A stretch of 64,000 bases of DNA, from contig NZ_CP104011.1 of NCBI RefSeq assembly GCF_025133575.1, forward strand, positions 1,054,001 through 1,118,000. Reading direction: 5' to 3'. Both the position numbers and the translations under genes were made by a program. Position 1 is the first letter of the stretch. Each line of letters begins with the position of its first letter. The stretch comes from Pseudomonas sp. GCEP-101. Lineage in GTDB: Bacteria > Pseudomonadota > Gammaproteobacteria > Pseudomonadales > Pseudomonadaceae. Of this stretch, positions 26,091 to 37,702 are shown piece by piece. Below the pieces are notes generated by a model. The model was not told the origin of the DNA and did no database searches. It worked only from the letters and a program-made list of their open reading frames with translations.

Positions 26091-26958
26091 GCCAGTTCCT
26101 CTTCGTCCGCGCCGAGATAGGCGGCGATTACCTTGTCGTTGTGGCGTATCTCGTCCGGCGCGCCACGGGCGATGACCACGCCGTGGTCGAGCACGATGAT
26201 GTGGTCGGAGATGTTCATCACCATGCCCATGTCGTGCTCGATCAGCAGCACGGTGATGCCGTGGTGGTCGCGCAGGTAGCGCACGATGCGCGCCAGGGCC
26301 TGGGTTTCCGCCGGGTTGAGGCCGGCGGCGGGTTCGTCGAGGCAGATCAGCTCGGGCCGGGTGCACATGGCGCGGGCGATCTCCAGGCGGCGCTGCTGCC
26401 CGTAGGACATCTCGCCGGCCAGGCGGTTGGCGCAGTCCACCAGGTCCACCACCTCCAGCCAGTAGAAGGCGTGGTCCAGCGCCTCGCTTTCCGCGCGGCG
26501 GTAGCCGGGGGTGTTGAGCACGCCGGCGATGAGGTTGCGGTTGACGAACATGTGCTGGGCCACCAGCAGGTTCTCCACCACCGACATCTCGCGGAACAGC
26601 CGGATGTTCTGGAAGGTGCGCGCCAGCCCCGCGCGGTTCACCAGGTGGGTGCCGCCGAACATCTTGTAGTAGAGGCGGTTGGCGAACTGCGCCGGGTTGA
26701 CGAAGTCACCGCCCTGGAACGGCTGGCCGAGCACCTTGATGACGTCGGTGGTGCCGCCTTTCGTGTTGAGCAGGATGTTGCCGCCGGTGGCCTTGTAGAA
26801 ACCGGTCAGGCAGTTGAACACCGTGGTCTTGCCGGCGCCGTTGGGGCCGATCAGCGCGGTGATGGAGCCGCGCTCCACGTCGAGGTTGACGTCGTTGAGC
26901 GCCTTGATGCCGCCGAAGTGCATCATCAGGTGCTCGACGCTGAGGATCTTGTCACCGC

Positions 26959-26962
<4 letters not shown>
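26087..26962 (-). CDS. livG: Branched-chain-type amino acid ABC transporter ATPase LivG
   Basis: 291 residues. Walker A GPNGAGKTT, the LivG-type insertion around GTHLVNRAGLARTFQNIRLF, signature MSYGQQRRLEIARAM and Walker B LICLDEPAAGLN. Overlaps livM upstream (4 bp) and livF downstream (4 bp). Confidence 0.96.
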
Positions 26963-28263
<1,301 letters not shown>

Positions 28264-28265
28264 GC

Positions 28266-29180
<915 letters not shown>

Positions 29181-29274
29181 GATTGGGTACTCGCGCAAGC
29201 TGGGCAGGAAAGGCTGACGGCTCGCGCGATCACCGGCTCGTGACCAGCTGCGCGTTTCGTCGACCTGCGGGGAA

Positions 29275-29301
29275 GCCGGCGCCGCGGGTAGCGGCGCCGG
29301 C
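29275..29301. terminator. Attenuator-like hairpin between the binding-protein gene and livH
   Basis: GCCGGCGCCGC, loop GGGTA, GCGGCGCCGGC: a perfect 11-bp stem without T-tract, 11 bases after the braC-like stop on the minus strand. Such structures commonly stabilise the binding-protein mRNA and reduce read-through. Confidence 0.7.
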
Positions 29302-29312
29302 AGGTCAGGCGG

Positions 29313-30449
29313 TTACTTCTTGAACGCGTCGAGCTGGTGGTACTTGCCCTTGTCGTCCCACTCGTAGACCACGTAGTCGGAGACTTTCAGGTCGCCCTTC
29401 TTGTCCCACTCCTTCTTGCCCATCACGGTCTGCACCGGATTGGCCTTCAGCCAGGCGCTGGCCTTGGCCGGGTCGGTCTTGCCGGCGCCGTTGAAGGCAG
29501 CGGCCAGAGCCTGTACCGAGGAGTAGGCGTAGAGGGTGTAGCCCTCGGGCTCGAAACCGTTGGCGCGGAATTTCTCCACCACGGCCTTGCCGTCCGGGAT
29601 CAGGCGCGGGTCGGCACCGAAGGTCATCAGCACGCCCTTGACGTACTGCGGGCCGCCGGCGGTGGTGACCAGTTCGTCGGTGACGATGCCGTCGTCGGAC
29701 ATGAACTTGGCGGTCAGGCCCTGCTCGCGCATCTGCCGGACCAGCGGGCCGGCTTCCGGGTGCAGGCCGCCGAAGTAGACGACTTCTGCGCCCGAGGCGC
29801 GGATCTTGGTGACCAGGGCGTTGAAGTCCTTCTCGCCACGGGTCAGGCCTTCGTACAGCACTTCCTTCACGCCGCGCTTGTTCAGTTGCGCCTTGGTGGC
29901 GTCCGCCAGGCCCTGGCCGTAGGTGTCCTTGTCGTGGATCACCGCCACCTTCTTGGCCTTGAGCACGTCGACGATGTAGTCGCCGGCGACGATGCCCTGC
30001 TGGTCGTCACGGCCGCACATGCGGAACATGCCGGAGAGGCCGCGCTCGGTGACCTGCGGGTTGGTGGAACCGGGGGTGATGGCGATGACGCCGGCCTCGT
30101 CGTAGACCTCCGAGGCGGGGATGGTGGAAGAGGAGCAGAAGTGGCCGACCACGGCGACGGCCTTGTCCTGGTCCACCAGGCGGTTGGCCACGGCCACGGC
30201 CTGCTTCGGCTCGCAGGCGTCGTCGGCCTTCACCAGCTTGATCTTCTCGCCATTGATACCGCCGGCGGCGTTGATATCGTCTGCGGCCTGGCTCGCCCCA
30301 CGCCAGTACTGCTCACCGAACGAGGCGTTCGCCCCGGTATGCGGACCTGCGACCCCGATAACGACATCGGCCTGTACTACGGAAGACACGCCTAGGGCGG
30401 CGGTGACCGCCAGAGCCAGAAAGCCTTTTCTGAAAATCTTCTGCGACAT
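29313..30449 (-). CDS. Branched-chain-type amino acid ABC transporter substrate-binding protein
   Basis: 378 residues, signal peptide 1-27 (SSVVQA), then a LivJ/BraC type I periplasmic binding fold beginning DVVIGVAGPHTGANASFGEQ with the conserved disulfide stretch DDACEPKQAVAVANRLV and the ligand loop GHFCSSSTIPASEVYDEAG. CAGGAG lies upstream of the ATG. The closest relative in PAO1 should be PA4913, distinct from BraC proper, so the ligand may not be Leu/Ile/Val. First gene of the operon, transcribed from a sigma-54 promoter. Confidence 0.93.
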   Translation of the reverse strand: MSQKIFRKGFLALAVTAALGVSSVVQADVVIGVAGPHTGANASFGEQYWRGASQAADDINAAGGINGEKIKLVKADDACEPKQAVAVANRLVDQDKAVAVVGHFCSSSTIPASEVYDEAGVIAITPGSTNPQVTERGLSGMFRMCGRDDQQGIVAGDYIVDVLKAKKVAVIHDKDTYGQGLADATKAQLNKRGVKEVLYEGLTRGEKDFNALVTKIRASGAEVVYFGGLHPEAGPLVRQMREQGLTAKFMSDDGIVTDELVTTAGGPQYVKGVLMTFGADPRLIPDGKAVVEKFRANGFEPEGYTLYAYSSVQALAAAFNGAGKTDPAKASAWLKANPVQTVMGKKEWDKKGDLKVSDYVVYEWDDKGKYHQLDAFKK

Positions 30450-30537
30450 GGAGTTTTGCTCCTGAGGGTTTTTGTAATGGCGCGGTGTATGTCTTGTTGG
30501 CGATTTCTCGTTTAAGCGATTCAGCGATTAATCGACA

Positions 30538-30552
30538 GCAAGCGGCGTGCCA
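30538..30552 (-). promoter_or_regulatory. Sigma-54 promoter of the ABC transporter operon
   Basis: The minus strand reads TGGCACGCCGCTTGC, an exact fit to the -24/-12 consensus TGGCACG-N4-TTGC. Transcription should begin near 30526, leaving a leader of about 77 bases before the binding-protein start codon. Confidence 0.85.
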
Positions 30553-30622
30553 TTCGTTTTTGTTATTAACCAAGTCCTACAGCGAAAACAGCCCGAGCTG
30601 GCAGACATCAAGTGCTAGACAC

Positions 30623-30720
30623 GTGCAACCCATTGAAAGCAGAAGGTGCAACCGGATAGGCAGCAGGGTGCAACCTTCCCTCCCGTGGACTGGCTTTTTC
30701 CTGCCACCACAGGCGCAACC
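30623..30720. promoter_or_regulatory. Phased GTGCAACC boxes upstream of the sigma-54 promoter
   Basis: GTGCAACC at 30623-30630, 30646-30653 and 30668-30675 plus GCGCAACC at 30713-30720: starts 23, 22 and 45 bp apart, i.e. multiples of about two helical turns. They lie about 95-195 bp upstream of the predicted start, where enhancer-binding proteins act. Confidence 0.7.
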
Positions 30721-30830
30721 CCAACCGTAACCATCGCTGTCACCGAACTGCACATCCGCGGTGCAGACCCGTCGGGGTAACGCACCATAAGAGGCTAGAC
30801 CAAAGTGCGGCGAGCGGTGGCGGGTCAAAC

Positions 30831-30849
30831 CGGGGCGGCGCACGCCCCG
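30831..30849 (-). terminator. Hairpin at the end of amaA
   Basis: CGGGGCG, five-base loop, CGCCCCG, 12 bases past the amaA stop on the minus strand, followed by GTTTG. Weak T-tract. Confidence 0.55.
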
Positions 30850-30861
30850 TTCTGAACGACC

Positions 30862-32145
30862 TCAGATGACCACCCGCAGGCACTGCCCGGCGTGGTAGAG
30901 GGAGAAGCCGGCTTCGTACAGACAGCTGCGCAGGCCCACCGCGGAGATTTCCTCCATGGGCCTGAGCGGCATCGGCAGGGCGCTGGCGTCGCCGTCCAGC
31001 AGGAAGTCGGCGAAGGCCTTGCCCACCACCGTGCCGGTGGTGACGCCACGCCCGTTGTAGCCGCTCATGGCGACCAGCCCCGGCGCCGGCTCGAACAGGC
31101 GCATGAGGTGGTCGGGGGTGAAGTCGATGCAGCCGGTCCAGGTGAACTCCCAGTCCACCTTGCCCAGCTTCGGGAAGTAATGCTGCTGGATGCGATCCGC
31201 CCAGCTTTTCAGAAACCACGCCGGCTTGCCGGTGCCCTTGCCCAGGCTGCCGAGCAGCAGGCGGCCATCGGCGTCGCGGCGAATGCTGCTGAGCACCTGG
31301 CGGGTATCCCAGGAGCCCTGCCCGCCCGGCAGGATGCGCGCGGCTTCTGCGCCCTCCAGCGGACGCGAGGCAACCTGGTAGTAGTAGCCGGGGAAGAAGG
31401 TGCGGCGCAGCTGCGTCCACTCGCCTTCGGTGTAGGCGCTGGAGGCGATCACCACCTTGTCGGCGGTGACCACGCCACCGGCGGTGATGACGTTCCACGT
31501 ACTGCCCACGCGCACCAGGCCGACCACCGGGGAATGGTGGTACAGCTCGCCACCCAGGCCGAGCACCGCACGGGCGAGGCCGCTGACGTAGGCCATGGGG
31601 TTGAGCGTGCCGGCGCGACGGTCGAGCAACGCGCCGGCGATCTTGTCGGTGCCGCAGGCCTGCTCGCACTCGGCGCCGGTGAGCAGCTCCACCGGGGCGC
31701 CGCGGCGGCTCCATTGCTCGCAGCGGCTGCGCAGGTCAGCCAGGCCACGGGCGTTGTGCGCCATGTGCAGGGTACCTTCGCGGCGCGCCTGGCAATCGAT
31801 GCCGTACTGGTCGATCAGCGAGAATACCAGCGACGGGGCGTTGCCGAGCATGCGGTTGACCCGTTGCCCCACCTCCGCGCCCATGCCGGCTTCGATCTCG
31901 TCCGGGGGAATCCACAGACCGGCGTTGACCAGCCCGACGTTGCGCCCCGAGCCACCGTGCCCGGTGGTGTGGGCTTCCAGCACGCAGACCTTCTGCCCCC
32001 GCTGCAGCAGGTGCAGCGCGGCGGACAACCCGGTAAAGCCCGCACCGATGACACACACGTCGACCTTGCGATCCCCACGCAGCGCCGGAGCTTCCGGGCG
32101 GTCGGGAGTCAGGTGTTCCCACAGACATTCTTGGCGAAGCGACAT
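30862..32145 (-). CDS. amaA: FAD-dependent L-pipecolate oxidase AmaA
   Basis: 427 residues of the DAO/glycine-oxidase family. FAD-binding GAGFTGLSAA begins at residue 34, the GHGGSGRNVGLVNAG motif follows, and the C-terminal flavin segment is FEPAPGLVAMSGYNGRGVTTG. It resembles what I remember of P. putida AmaA, which oxidises L-pipecolate to piperideine-6-carboxylate in lysine degradation. AAGGAT precedes the ATG. Located directly after amaB in the same direction. Confidence 0.88.
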   Translation of the reverse strand: MSLRQECLWEHLTPDRPEAPALRGDRKVDVCVIGAGFTGLSAALHLLQRGQKVCVLEAHTTGHGGSGRNVGLVNAGLWIPPDEIEAGMGAEVGQRVNRMLGNAPSLVFSLIDQYGIDCQARREGTLHMAHNARGLADLRSRCEQWSRRGAPVELLTGAECEQACGTDKIAGALLDRRAGTLNPMAYVSGLARAVLGLGGELYHHSPVVGLVRVGSTWNVITAGGVVTADKVVIASSAYTEGEWTQLRRTFFPGYYYQVASRPLEGAEAARILPGGQGSWDTRQVLSSIRRDADGRLLLGSLGKGTGKPAWFLKSWADRIQQHYFPKLGKVDWEFTWTGCIDFTPDHLMRLFEPAPGLVAMSGYNGRGVTTGTVVGKAFADFLLDGDASALPMPLRPMEEISAVGLRSCLYEAGFSLYHAGQCLRVVI

Positions 32146-32198
32146 CCAGCGATCCTTCTACGCGAACCTTTGCGAATGACTCTGTACAGCGTGCTTTT

Positions 32199-32265
32199 CG
32201 TAGGAGCGAGCTTGCTCGCGAACGGGTCCGCAGCGGGGCTTGTTCGCGAGCAAGCTCGCTCCTAC
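32199..32265. repeat. Inverted REP pair between amaB and amaA
   Basis: GTAGGAGCGAGCTTGCTCGC and GTTCGCGAGCAAGCTCGCTC separated by about 20 bases, inside the amaB-amaA gap (32146-32287). Confidence 0.85.
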
Positions 32266-32287
32266 AGGAAGTGCAATTCCTGCGCGC

Positions 32288-33778
32288 TCAGTCGAAGACT
32301 ATGCCCTGCGCCAGCGGCAGTTCCCGCGAGTAGTTCACGGTGTTGGTCTGCCGGCGCATGTAGGCCTTCCAGGCGTCGGAGCCGGACTCGCGGCCGCCGC
32401 CGGTTTCCTTCTCGCCACCGAAGGCGCCGCCGATCTCCGCGCCGCTGGGGCCGATGTTGACGTTGGCGATACCGCAGTCGCTGCCCACCGCCGAGATGAA
32501 GGCTTCCGCCTCGCGCAGATCGGTGGTGAAGATGCACGACGACAAGCCCTGAGGCACGCCGTTGTTCAGCGCCAGTGCCTCCTCGAAGTCCTGGTAGGGC
32601 ACCACGTAGAGGATCGGTGCGAAGGTCTCGCTGCGCACCACGTCGCTCTGCTCGGGCATCTCGACGATGGCCGGCGACACGTAGTAGGCCTCGGGGAACT
32701 GGTCGGCCAGCTGGCGTTCGCCGCCGAACACCACGCCGCCTTCGCCGCGCGCCTGCTCCAGCGCGCCCTGCATGGCGAGGAAGCTGCGCTCGTCGATCAG
32801 CGGGCCGATCAGGTTGCCTTCCAGCGGATGGCCGATGCGCACCTTGGCGTAGGCGGTCTTCAGGCGGCTGACGAACTCGTCCTTCACCGACGCGTGGGCG
32901 ATCAGCCGGCGCAGGGTGGTGCAGCGCTGCCCGGCGGTGCCGACGGCGCTGAACAGCACGGCGCGCACGGCCATGTCGAGGTCGGCGCTGGGCGCCAGGA
33001 TCATGGCGTTGTTGCCGCCCAGTTCGAGAATGCTGCGGCCGAAGCGGGCCGCCACCCGCGGGCCGACTTCACGGCCCATGCGGGTGCTGCCGGTGGCGCT
33101 GACCAGGGCGACGCGCACGTCGTCCACCAGCGCTTCGCCGGCGCTGCGATCACCGATCACCACCTGGCTGAGGTAGTCAGGCGCATCGCCGAATCGCTTC
33201 AGCGCTCGCTCGAACAGCGCCTGGCAGGCCAGCGCGGTGAGCGGCGTCTTCTCCGATGGCTTCCAGACCACCGAGTTGCCGCAGACCAGCGCCAGCGCGG
33301 TGTTCCACGACCACACGGCGACCGGGAAGTTGAACGCGCTGATCACCCCGACCACGCCCAGCGGGTGCCAGGTCTCGCGCATGTGGTGGCCCGGGCGCTC
33401 GGAGGCGATGGTCAGGCCGTAGAGCTGGCGCGACAGGCCGACGGCGAAGTCGCAGATGTCGATCATTTCCTGCACCTCGCCCAGCCCTTCCTGGGTGATC
33501 TTGCCGGCCTCCCAGGACACCAGCTCGCCGAGGGCCGCCTTGCTCGCCCGCAGCTCCTCGCCGAACAGCCGCACCAGTTCGCCACGGCGCGGCGCCGGCA
33601 CCTTGCGCCAGGCGTCGAAGGCGTGGGCGGCGCGGCCGATCTTCTGCTCCACTTCGGCTGCGCTTTCCAGGCGCACCGCGCCCAGGCGGCTGCCGTCGAT
33701 GGGAGAGTGGATGACCTGATCGCCGCCGGTGGTGAGGCGGGCGTCGACGCCGAGGGATTCGAGCAGTGCGGAAATCAT
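32288..33778 (-). CDS. amaB: Aldehyde dehydrogenase AmaB (piperideine-6-carboxylate / aminoadipate-semialdehyde dehydrogenase)
   Basis: 496 residues, ALDH7-like. Catalytic Cys in GTAGQRCTTLRR (about residue 287), general-base Glu in SILELGGNNAM and NAD-binding segment SATGSTRMGREVG. Nearly identical over long stretches to my memory of P. putida AmaB, which makes 2-aminoadipate from piperideine-6-carboxylate. GGAG precedes the ATG at 33778; the frame is open much further but homology starts at MISALLESLG. Divergent from a LysR gene 120 bp away. Confidence 0.93.
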   Translation of the reverse strand: MISALLESLGVDARLTTGGDQVIHSPIDGSRLGAVRLESAAEVEQKIGRAAHAFDAWRKVPAPRRGELVRLFGEELRASKAALGELVSWEAGKITQEGLGEVQEMIDICDFAVGLSRQLYGLTIASERPGHHMRETWHPLGVVGVISAFNFPVAVWSWNTALALVCGNSVVWKPSEKTPLTALACQALFERALKRFGDAPDYLSQVVIGDRSAGEALVDDVRVALVSATGSTRMGREVGPRVAARFGRSILELGGNNAMILAPSADLDMAVRAVLFSAVGTAGQRCTTLRRLIAHASVKDEFVSRLKTAYAKVRIGHPLEGNLIGPLIDERSFLAMQGALEQARGEGGVVFGGERQLADQFPEAYYVSPAIVEMPEQSDVVRSETFAPILYVVPYQDFEEALALNNGVPQGLSSCIFTTDLREAEAFISAVGSDCGIANVNIGPSGAEIGGAFGGEKETGGGRESGSDAWKAYMRRQTNTVNYSRELPLAQGIVFD

Positions 33779-33898
33779 GCGGACTCCTGTGTCGTTGCGA
33801 TAACTCATTGGAATGCCAGCAGTAATAAACGGCTTGCCGAGGCACAACAAACGACGTTTCCTATGCACATCATTCCGTAAATTCATGAACCGCCCGCC

Positions 33899-34792
33899 AT
33901 GCTGAGCAAACGCCACCTGCCGTCCATGACCGCCCTGCAATGCTTCGAAGCGGTGGCGCGGCACCTGAGCTTCACCCGCGCCTCCGAAGAGCTGAACCTG
34001 ACCCAGAGCGCGGTCAGCAAGCAGGTCGCGCAGCTGGAGGAAATGCTCCAGCACCTGCTGTTCCGGCGCGTACGCCGCCGCCTGCAACTGACCCCGGCGG
34101 GGGACCTGTACCTGGTGGAGGTGCGCAAGATCCTCACCCAGGTGGAGATGTCCACCCACTACCTGCTGTCCTACGGCGGCGAAACCGAAGTGCTGCGCGT
34201 GGCGACGCCACCGACCTTCGGCGCGCGCTGGCTGATCCCGCGGCTGAACGGCTGGCGCCATCGCCACCCGAACATCCACCTGGACCTGCGCCAGGAACTG
34301 GAGCCGGGCGACCTGCTGCAATCGCGCTGCGACATCGCGTTCTTCTTCGGCGCCGGCACCCTGCCCGGCGCGGAGTGCGTGGCGTTGTTCGGCGAGGAGA
34401 TGGTGCCGGTGTGCTCGCCGGCGATCCTGCCGGCGCAGCCGCTGAGCGACCCGACCCAACTGGCGGACCTGGTGCTGCTGCAGAACGCCACGCGCCAGGA
34501 GGCCTGGCACGAGTGGTTCCTGAGCCTGGGCCGGCACAGCGAGCACAGCTACCACGGGCCACGCTTCGACACCTTCTACATGTGCATCCGCGCGGCACAG
34601 GCCGGCTGCGGCGTGGCGCTGCTGCCGCGCTTCCTGGTGGAGGAGGAATTGAACGAGGGCAAGCTGGTGATCGCCTGGGAGCACGGGCTGCAGAGCCGCA
34701 GCGGCTACTACCTGGCGTACCCCGAGCATGCGGCGGCGGTGCCGAAGGTGCGGGCGTTCGTGGAGTGGATCGGGGAGCGGGTGGAGGGGTGA
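33899..34792 (+). CDS. LysR-family regulator, probable regulator of amaB-amaA
   Basis: 297 residues. N-terminal winged helix-turn-helix (residues 7-65, FTRASEELNLTQSAVSKQV) and a GcvA-like periplasmic-binding-type effector domain (LRVATPPTFGARWLIPRL). It is divergent from amaB, the usual arrangement for a LysR activator of its neighbour, and the position corresponds to PA4914/AmaR. The effector, perhaps pipecolate or aminoadipate, is inferred. Confidence 0.9.
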   Translation: MLSKRHLPSMTALQCFEAVARHLSFTRASEELNLTQSAVSKQVAQLEEMLQHLLFRRVRRRLQLTPAGDLYLVEVRKILTQVEMSTHYLLSYGGETEVLRVATPPTFGARWLIPRLNGWRHRHPNIHLDLRQELEPGDLLQSRCDIAFFFGAGTLPGAECVALFGEEMVPVCSPAILPAQPLSDPTQLADLVLLQNATRQEAWHEWFLSLGRHSEHSYHGPRFDTFYMCIRAAQAGCGVALLPRFLVEEELNEGKLVIAWEHGLQSRSGYYLAYPEHAAAVPKVRAFVEWIGERVEG

Positions 34793-34809
34793 GTTACCGC
34801 GCGGCCGGG

Positions 34810-34942
34810 AGCGCCCTCTCCCCAGCCCTGGCTGCGCGCCCCGCTCCGAAGGGAGAGGGAGCTACCCGTGCCGGCTGATGACGTGGAGTGATCCTGCACC
34901 GATCAGTCCCCTCTCCCTCCGGGAGAGGGTTAGGGTGAGGGG
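34810..34942. repeat. Dispersed repeat block between the LysR and nrtR genes
   Basis: Contains GCTGCGCGCCCCGCTCCGAA with GGGAGAGGG (third copy of the block at 9136 and 20597) and an outer pair CCCTCTCCCC / CTCTCCCTCCGGGAGAGGG. It lies between convergent genes and may act as a terminator. Confidence 0.7.
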
Positions 34943-34961
34943 AAGCGCGAGCGCCGGAGGT

Positions 34962-35654
34962 TCAGACCAACAAACTCCGATCAAACACGAACGCCCCCTC
35001 CCCCTGCGGCGTAAAGCGCAACACATGCTGCGGCCGCCCCATCGGCGGCTGGTGGCGCTCGCCGGTATCTTCCACCCAGCCCGCCGTCTTCATCCGCTCC
35101 AGTCTTCCACGCAGGCTGGAATGCTGGATCTCCTCGCCAATGGACAACTCGAAGGCCTTCAGTGCCTCGGCCACGGTGAAGCGCTCCGGCAACAGGTGCA
35201 GCGGCAACGCGCTGTACACCGACTTGCCCGCCAACCGCTCACAGGCCTGCTGCACCAGCTGGGTGTGGTCGAAGGGCAAGGCAAAGCGCTCACCGCGCAC
35301 CGACTCCAGCGGCACGAAGTCCAGGTCTTCGGCGGCCAGCTCGGTATCCGGCGCCACCAGCACCAGGTAGAACACGCTCAGCGACCAGCCCCGCGGGTCG
35401 CGCACCGCGTTGCCCACCGTGGCCACCTGCTCCATGTACGCCGGCTGCACCCGCGCCTTTTCACGCAGCGCACGCAGGGCCGCATCGTCCAGCCCGTGGT
35501 CGGCGCAGCGGCCGTTGATCAACACCCCGGGCAGCGCCCACTGGCCTTCGAACGGCGCCTGGGCGCGACGGATCAGCAGCAGCTCCAGGCCATGCTCGGG
35601 GTTCAGGCGCAGCGCCACGATATCCACGGTGGCCAGCACTTCAGCGGTACTCAT
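34962..35654 (-). CDS. nrtR: NrtR-type Nudix-related repressor of NAD metabolism
   Basis: 230 residues: an N-terminal Nudix fold and a C-terminal winged helix (SIGEEIQHSSLRGRLERMKTAG). The Nudix box is degenerate: the expected GX5EX7REUXEE reads GLDDAALRALREKARVQPAY, so it probably binds but does not hydrolyse ADP-ribose, as described for NrtR. It is divergent from the pncA-pncB-nadE genes, which NrtR represses in Pseudomonas (PA4916-type). The shared 168-bp region contains candidate operators. Confidence 0.9.
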   Translation of the reverse strand: MSTAEVLATVDIVALRLNPEHGLELLLIRRAQAPFEGQWALPGVLINGRCADHGLDDAALRALREKARVQPAYMEQVATVGNAVRDPRGWSLSVFYLVLVAPDTELAAEDLDFVPLESVRGERFALPFDHTQLVQQACERLAGKSVYSALPLHLLPERFTVAEALKAFELSIGEEIQHSSLRGRLERMKTAGWVEDTGERHQPPMGRPQHVLRFTPQGEGAFVFDRSLLV

Positions 35655-35694
35655 CGATGCTCCTCGAATGCCGGGTCGCTCAGCGACACCCTGT

Positions 35695-35783
35695 GACTTA
35701 TTTCACCATGTACAGAAAGCATCTTCCACTTCCTGAGATTTTCGATCTTTCTGCTTGACGACTTATTTCACGTCGTGAATTAT
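35695..35783. promoter_or_regulatory. nrtR: Candidate NrtR operators
   Basis: GACTTATTTCAC occurs twice, at 35695-35706 and 35760-35771. The second is part of an imperfect palindrome, TTATTTCAC-GTC-GTGAATTAT (35763-35783). Both lie in the nrtR-pncA divergent region, 41 and 40-130 bases from the two starts. Assignment to NrtR is by position. Confidence 0.6.
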
Positions 35784-35822
35784 GTAGCCACGACAGACCA
35801 CAACGGTCAAGCGGAGGCTTCC

Positions 35823-36470
35823 ATGAACCTGATCGCCAGCTTCGACGTAGATGCCCAGAAGAGCTTCACCCCGCTCTGCCCCGACGAACTGCCGGTGCCC
35901 GGCGGTGACGCCGTCGGCGGCGAACTGAACCGGATGGCCGAGCGCGCCCAGCTGCGCGTGGGCAGCAAGGATGCCCACAGCCCGCAGGCCCCCTGGGTGG
36001 TGAGCGAGCCGGCACAGATGCTGCAGCCACTGGCCCTGCCCAACGCCGACCTCACCTGGGTCAGCCACTGCGTGCCGGGCACGCCGGGCTTCGAGCTGCT
36101 GGATGAGCTGCCCCGGCCGATGGACTACGACTTCTTCGTCTGGAAGGGCGTCGAGCCGGACCTGCACCCCTACGGTGCCTGCTACCACGATCTGGCGGAA
36201 CGCCGCAGCACCGGGGTGATCGAATACCTGCGGCAGAATGCGGTCAGCCACGTGCTGGTCGGCGGCCTGGCGCTGGACTACTGCGTCAAGACCACCGCGC
36301 TGCAACTGCGCCGCGCCGGCTTCCAGGTGCTGCTGTACCTGCCGGCCTGCCGCGCCATCGCGGAGGACACCGCGCAGGCCGCCTGCAACGAGATGCGCGG
36401 CGCCGGGGTGGTCCTCTGCGCGGACGAGAACGAATTGGATGGAGCCCTCATGGGCATCAGGGAGAACTGA
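35823..36470 (+). CDS. pncA: Nicotinamidase (isochorismatase-like hydrolase)
   Basis: 215 residues. The catalytic triad of nicotinamidases is visible as D10 (FDVDAQKSF), K108 (VWKGVEP) and C154 ([11 protein letters not shown]); the metal-site region is KDAHSPQ. It converts nicotinamide to nicotinate, the substrate of the next enzyme PncB. CGGAGG lies six bases before the ATG; the 16-codon upstream extension of the frame runs through the operator. First gene of pncA-pncB-nadE. Confidence 0.94.
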   Translation: MNLIASFDVDAQKSFTPLCPDELPVPGGDAVGGELNRMAERAQLRVGSKDAHSPQAPWVVSEPAQMLQPLALPNADLTWVSHCVPGTPGFELLDELPRPMDYDFFVWKGVEPDLHPYGACYHDLAERRSTGVIEYLRQNAVSHVLVGGLALDYCVKTTALQLRRAGFQVLLYLPACRAIAEDTAQAACNEMRGAGVVLCADENELDGALMGIREN

Positions 36471-36472
36471 AC

Positions 36473-37669
36473 ATGGCCGAGAGCGTGTTTGCCGACAGCA
36501 TCGTGCAGAACCTGCTGGACACCGACTTCTACAAGCTGACGATGATGCAGGCGGTGCTGCACAACTACCCCAACGCAGAAGTGGAGTGGGAATTCCGCTG
36601 CCGCAACGCCGAGGACCTGCGCCCCTACCTCGCGGAAATCCGCTACCAGATCGAGCGCCTGGCCGAACTGGAAACCACGCCCGACCAGCTGGCCTTCCTC
36701 GAACGCATCCCGTTCATCAAGCCGGACTTCATCCGCTTCCTCAGCCTGTTCCGCTTCAACCTGCGCTACGTGCACACCAGCATCGAGGACGGCCAGCTGG
36801 CCATCCGCCTGCGCGGGCCCTGGCTGCATGTGATCCTCTTCGAGGTGCCGCTGCTGGCGATCGTCAGCGAGGTGCGCAACCGCTATCGCTACCGCGAGGT
36901 GGTGCTGGAGCAGGTCGGCGAGCAGCTCTACCGCAAGCTCGACTGGCTGGCCGGCAACGCCAGCGCGGAGGAGCTGAAGGAATTCCAGGTCGCCGATTTC
37001 GGCACCCGCCGGCGCTTCTCCTACCGCACCCAGGAAGAGGTCGTGCACATCCTCAAGCGCGACTTCCCCGGCCGCTTCGTCGGCACCAGCAACGTGCACC
37101 TGGCCCGCGAGTTCGACGTGAAACCCATCGGCACCATGGCCCACGAATGGCTGATGGCGCACCAGCAGCTCGGCCCGCGGCTGATCGACAGCCAGATCGC
37201 CGCGCTGGACTGCTGGGTGCGCGAGTACCGCGGACAGCTGGGCATCGCGCTGACCGACTGCATTACCATGGACGCCTTCCTGAGCGACTTCGACCTGTAC
37301 TTCGCCAAGCTCTTCGATGGCCTGCGCCACGATTCGGGCGACCCGCTGGTCTGGGCCGAGAAGGCCATCGCCCACTACCGCCGCCTGGGAATCGACCCGA
37401 TGACCAAGACCCTGGTGTTCTCCGACGGCCTCGACATGCCCAAGGCGTTGCAGCTCTTCCGCGCATTGCGTGGCAAGATCAACGTCAGTTTCGGCATCGG
37501 CACCAACCTGACCTGCGACATTCCCGGCGTCGAACCGATGAACATCGTGCTCAAGATGACGGCCTGCAATGGCCACCCGGTGGCGAAGATCTCCGACACG
37601 CCGGGCAAGACCCAATGCCGCGACGAGAACTTCGTCGCCTACCTGCGCCACGTGTTCAAGGTGGCGTAG
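36473..37669 (+). CDS. pncB: Nicotinate phosphoribosyltransferase PncB
   Basis: 398 residues, as usual for the family (about 400). Starts two bases after the pncA stop. Type II phosphoribosyltransferase fold with [20 protein letters not shown] at the N-terminus, the conserved [12 protein letters not shown] region, [11 protein letters not shown] and the PRPP-binding [10 protein letters not shown]. Makes nicotinate mononucleotide from nicotinate and PRPP. Confidence 0.97.
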   Translation: MAESVFADSIVQNLLDTDFYKLTMMQAVLHNYPNAEVEWEFRCRNAEDLRPYLAEIRYQIERLAELETTPDQLAFLERIPFIKPDFIRFLSLFRFNLRYVHTSIEDGQLAIRLRGPWLHVILFEVPLLAIVSEVRNRYRYREVVLEQVGEQLYRKLDWLAGNASAEELKEFQVADFGTRRRFSYRTQEEVVHILKRDFPGRFVGTSNVHLAREFDVKPIGTMAHEWLMAHQQLGPRLIDSQIAALDCWVREYRGQLGIALTDCITMDAFLSDFDLYFAKLFDGLRHDSGDPLVWAEKAIAHYRRLGIDPMTKTLVFSDGLDMPKALQLFRALRGKINVSFGIGTNLTCDIPGVEPMNIVLKMTACNGHPVAKISDTPGKTQCRDENFVAYLRHVFKVA

Positions 37670-37702
37670 CAACCCCATCCGTCCCCGACAGGAGCCCCTC
37701 CG

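Noticed and set aside
30577..30843. Minus-strand 88-codon ORF in front of the transporter operon
   Set aside because: No ribosome site, Cys/Arg-rich chance composition, and it covers the phased promoter boxes.
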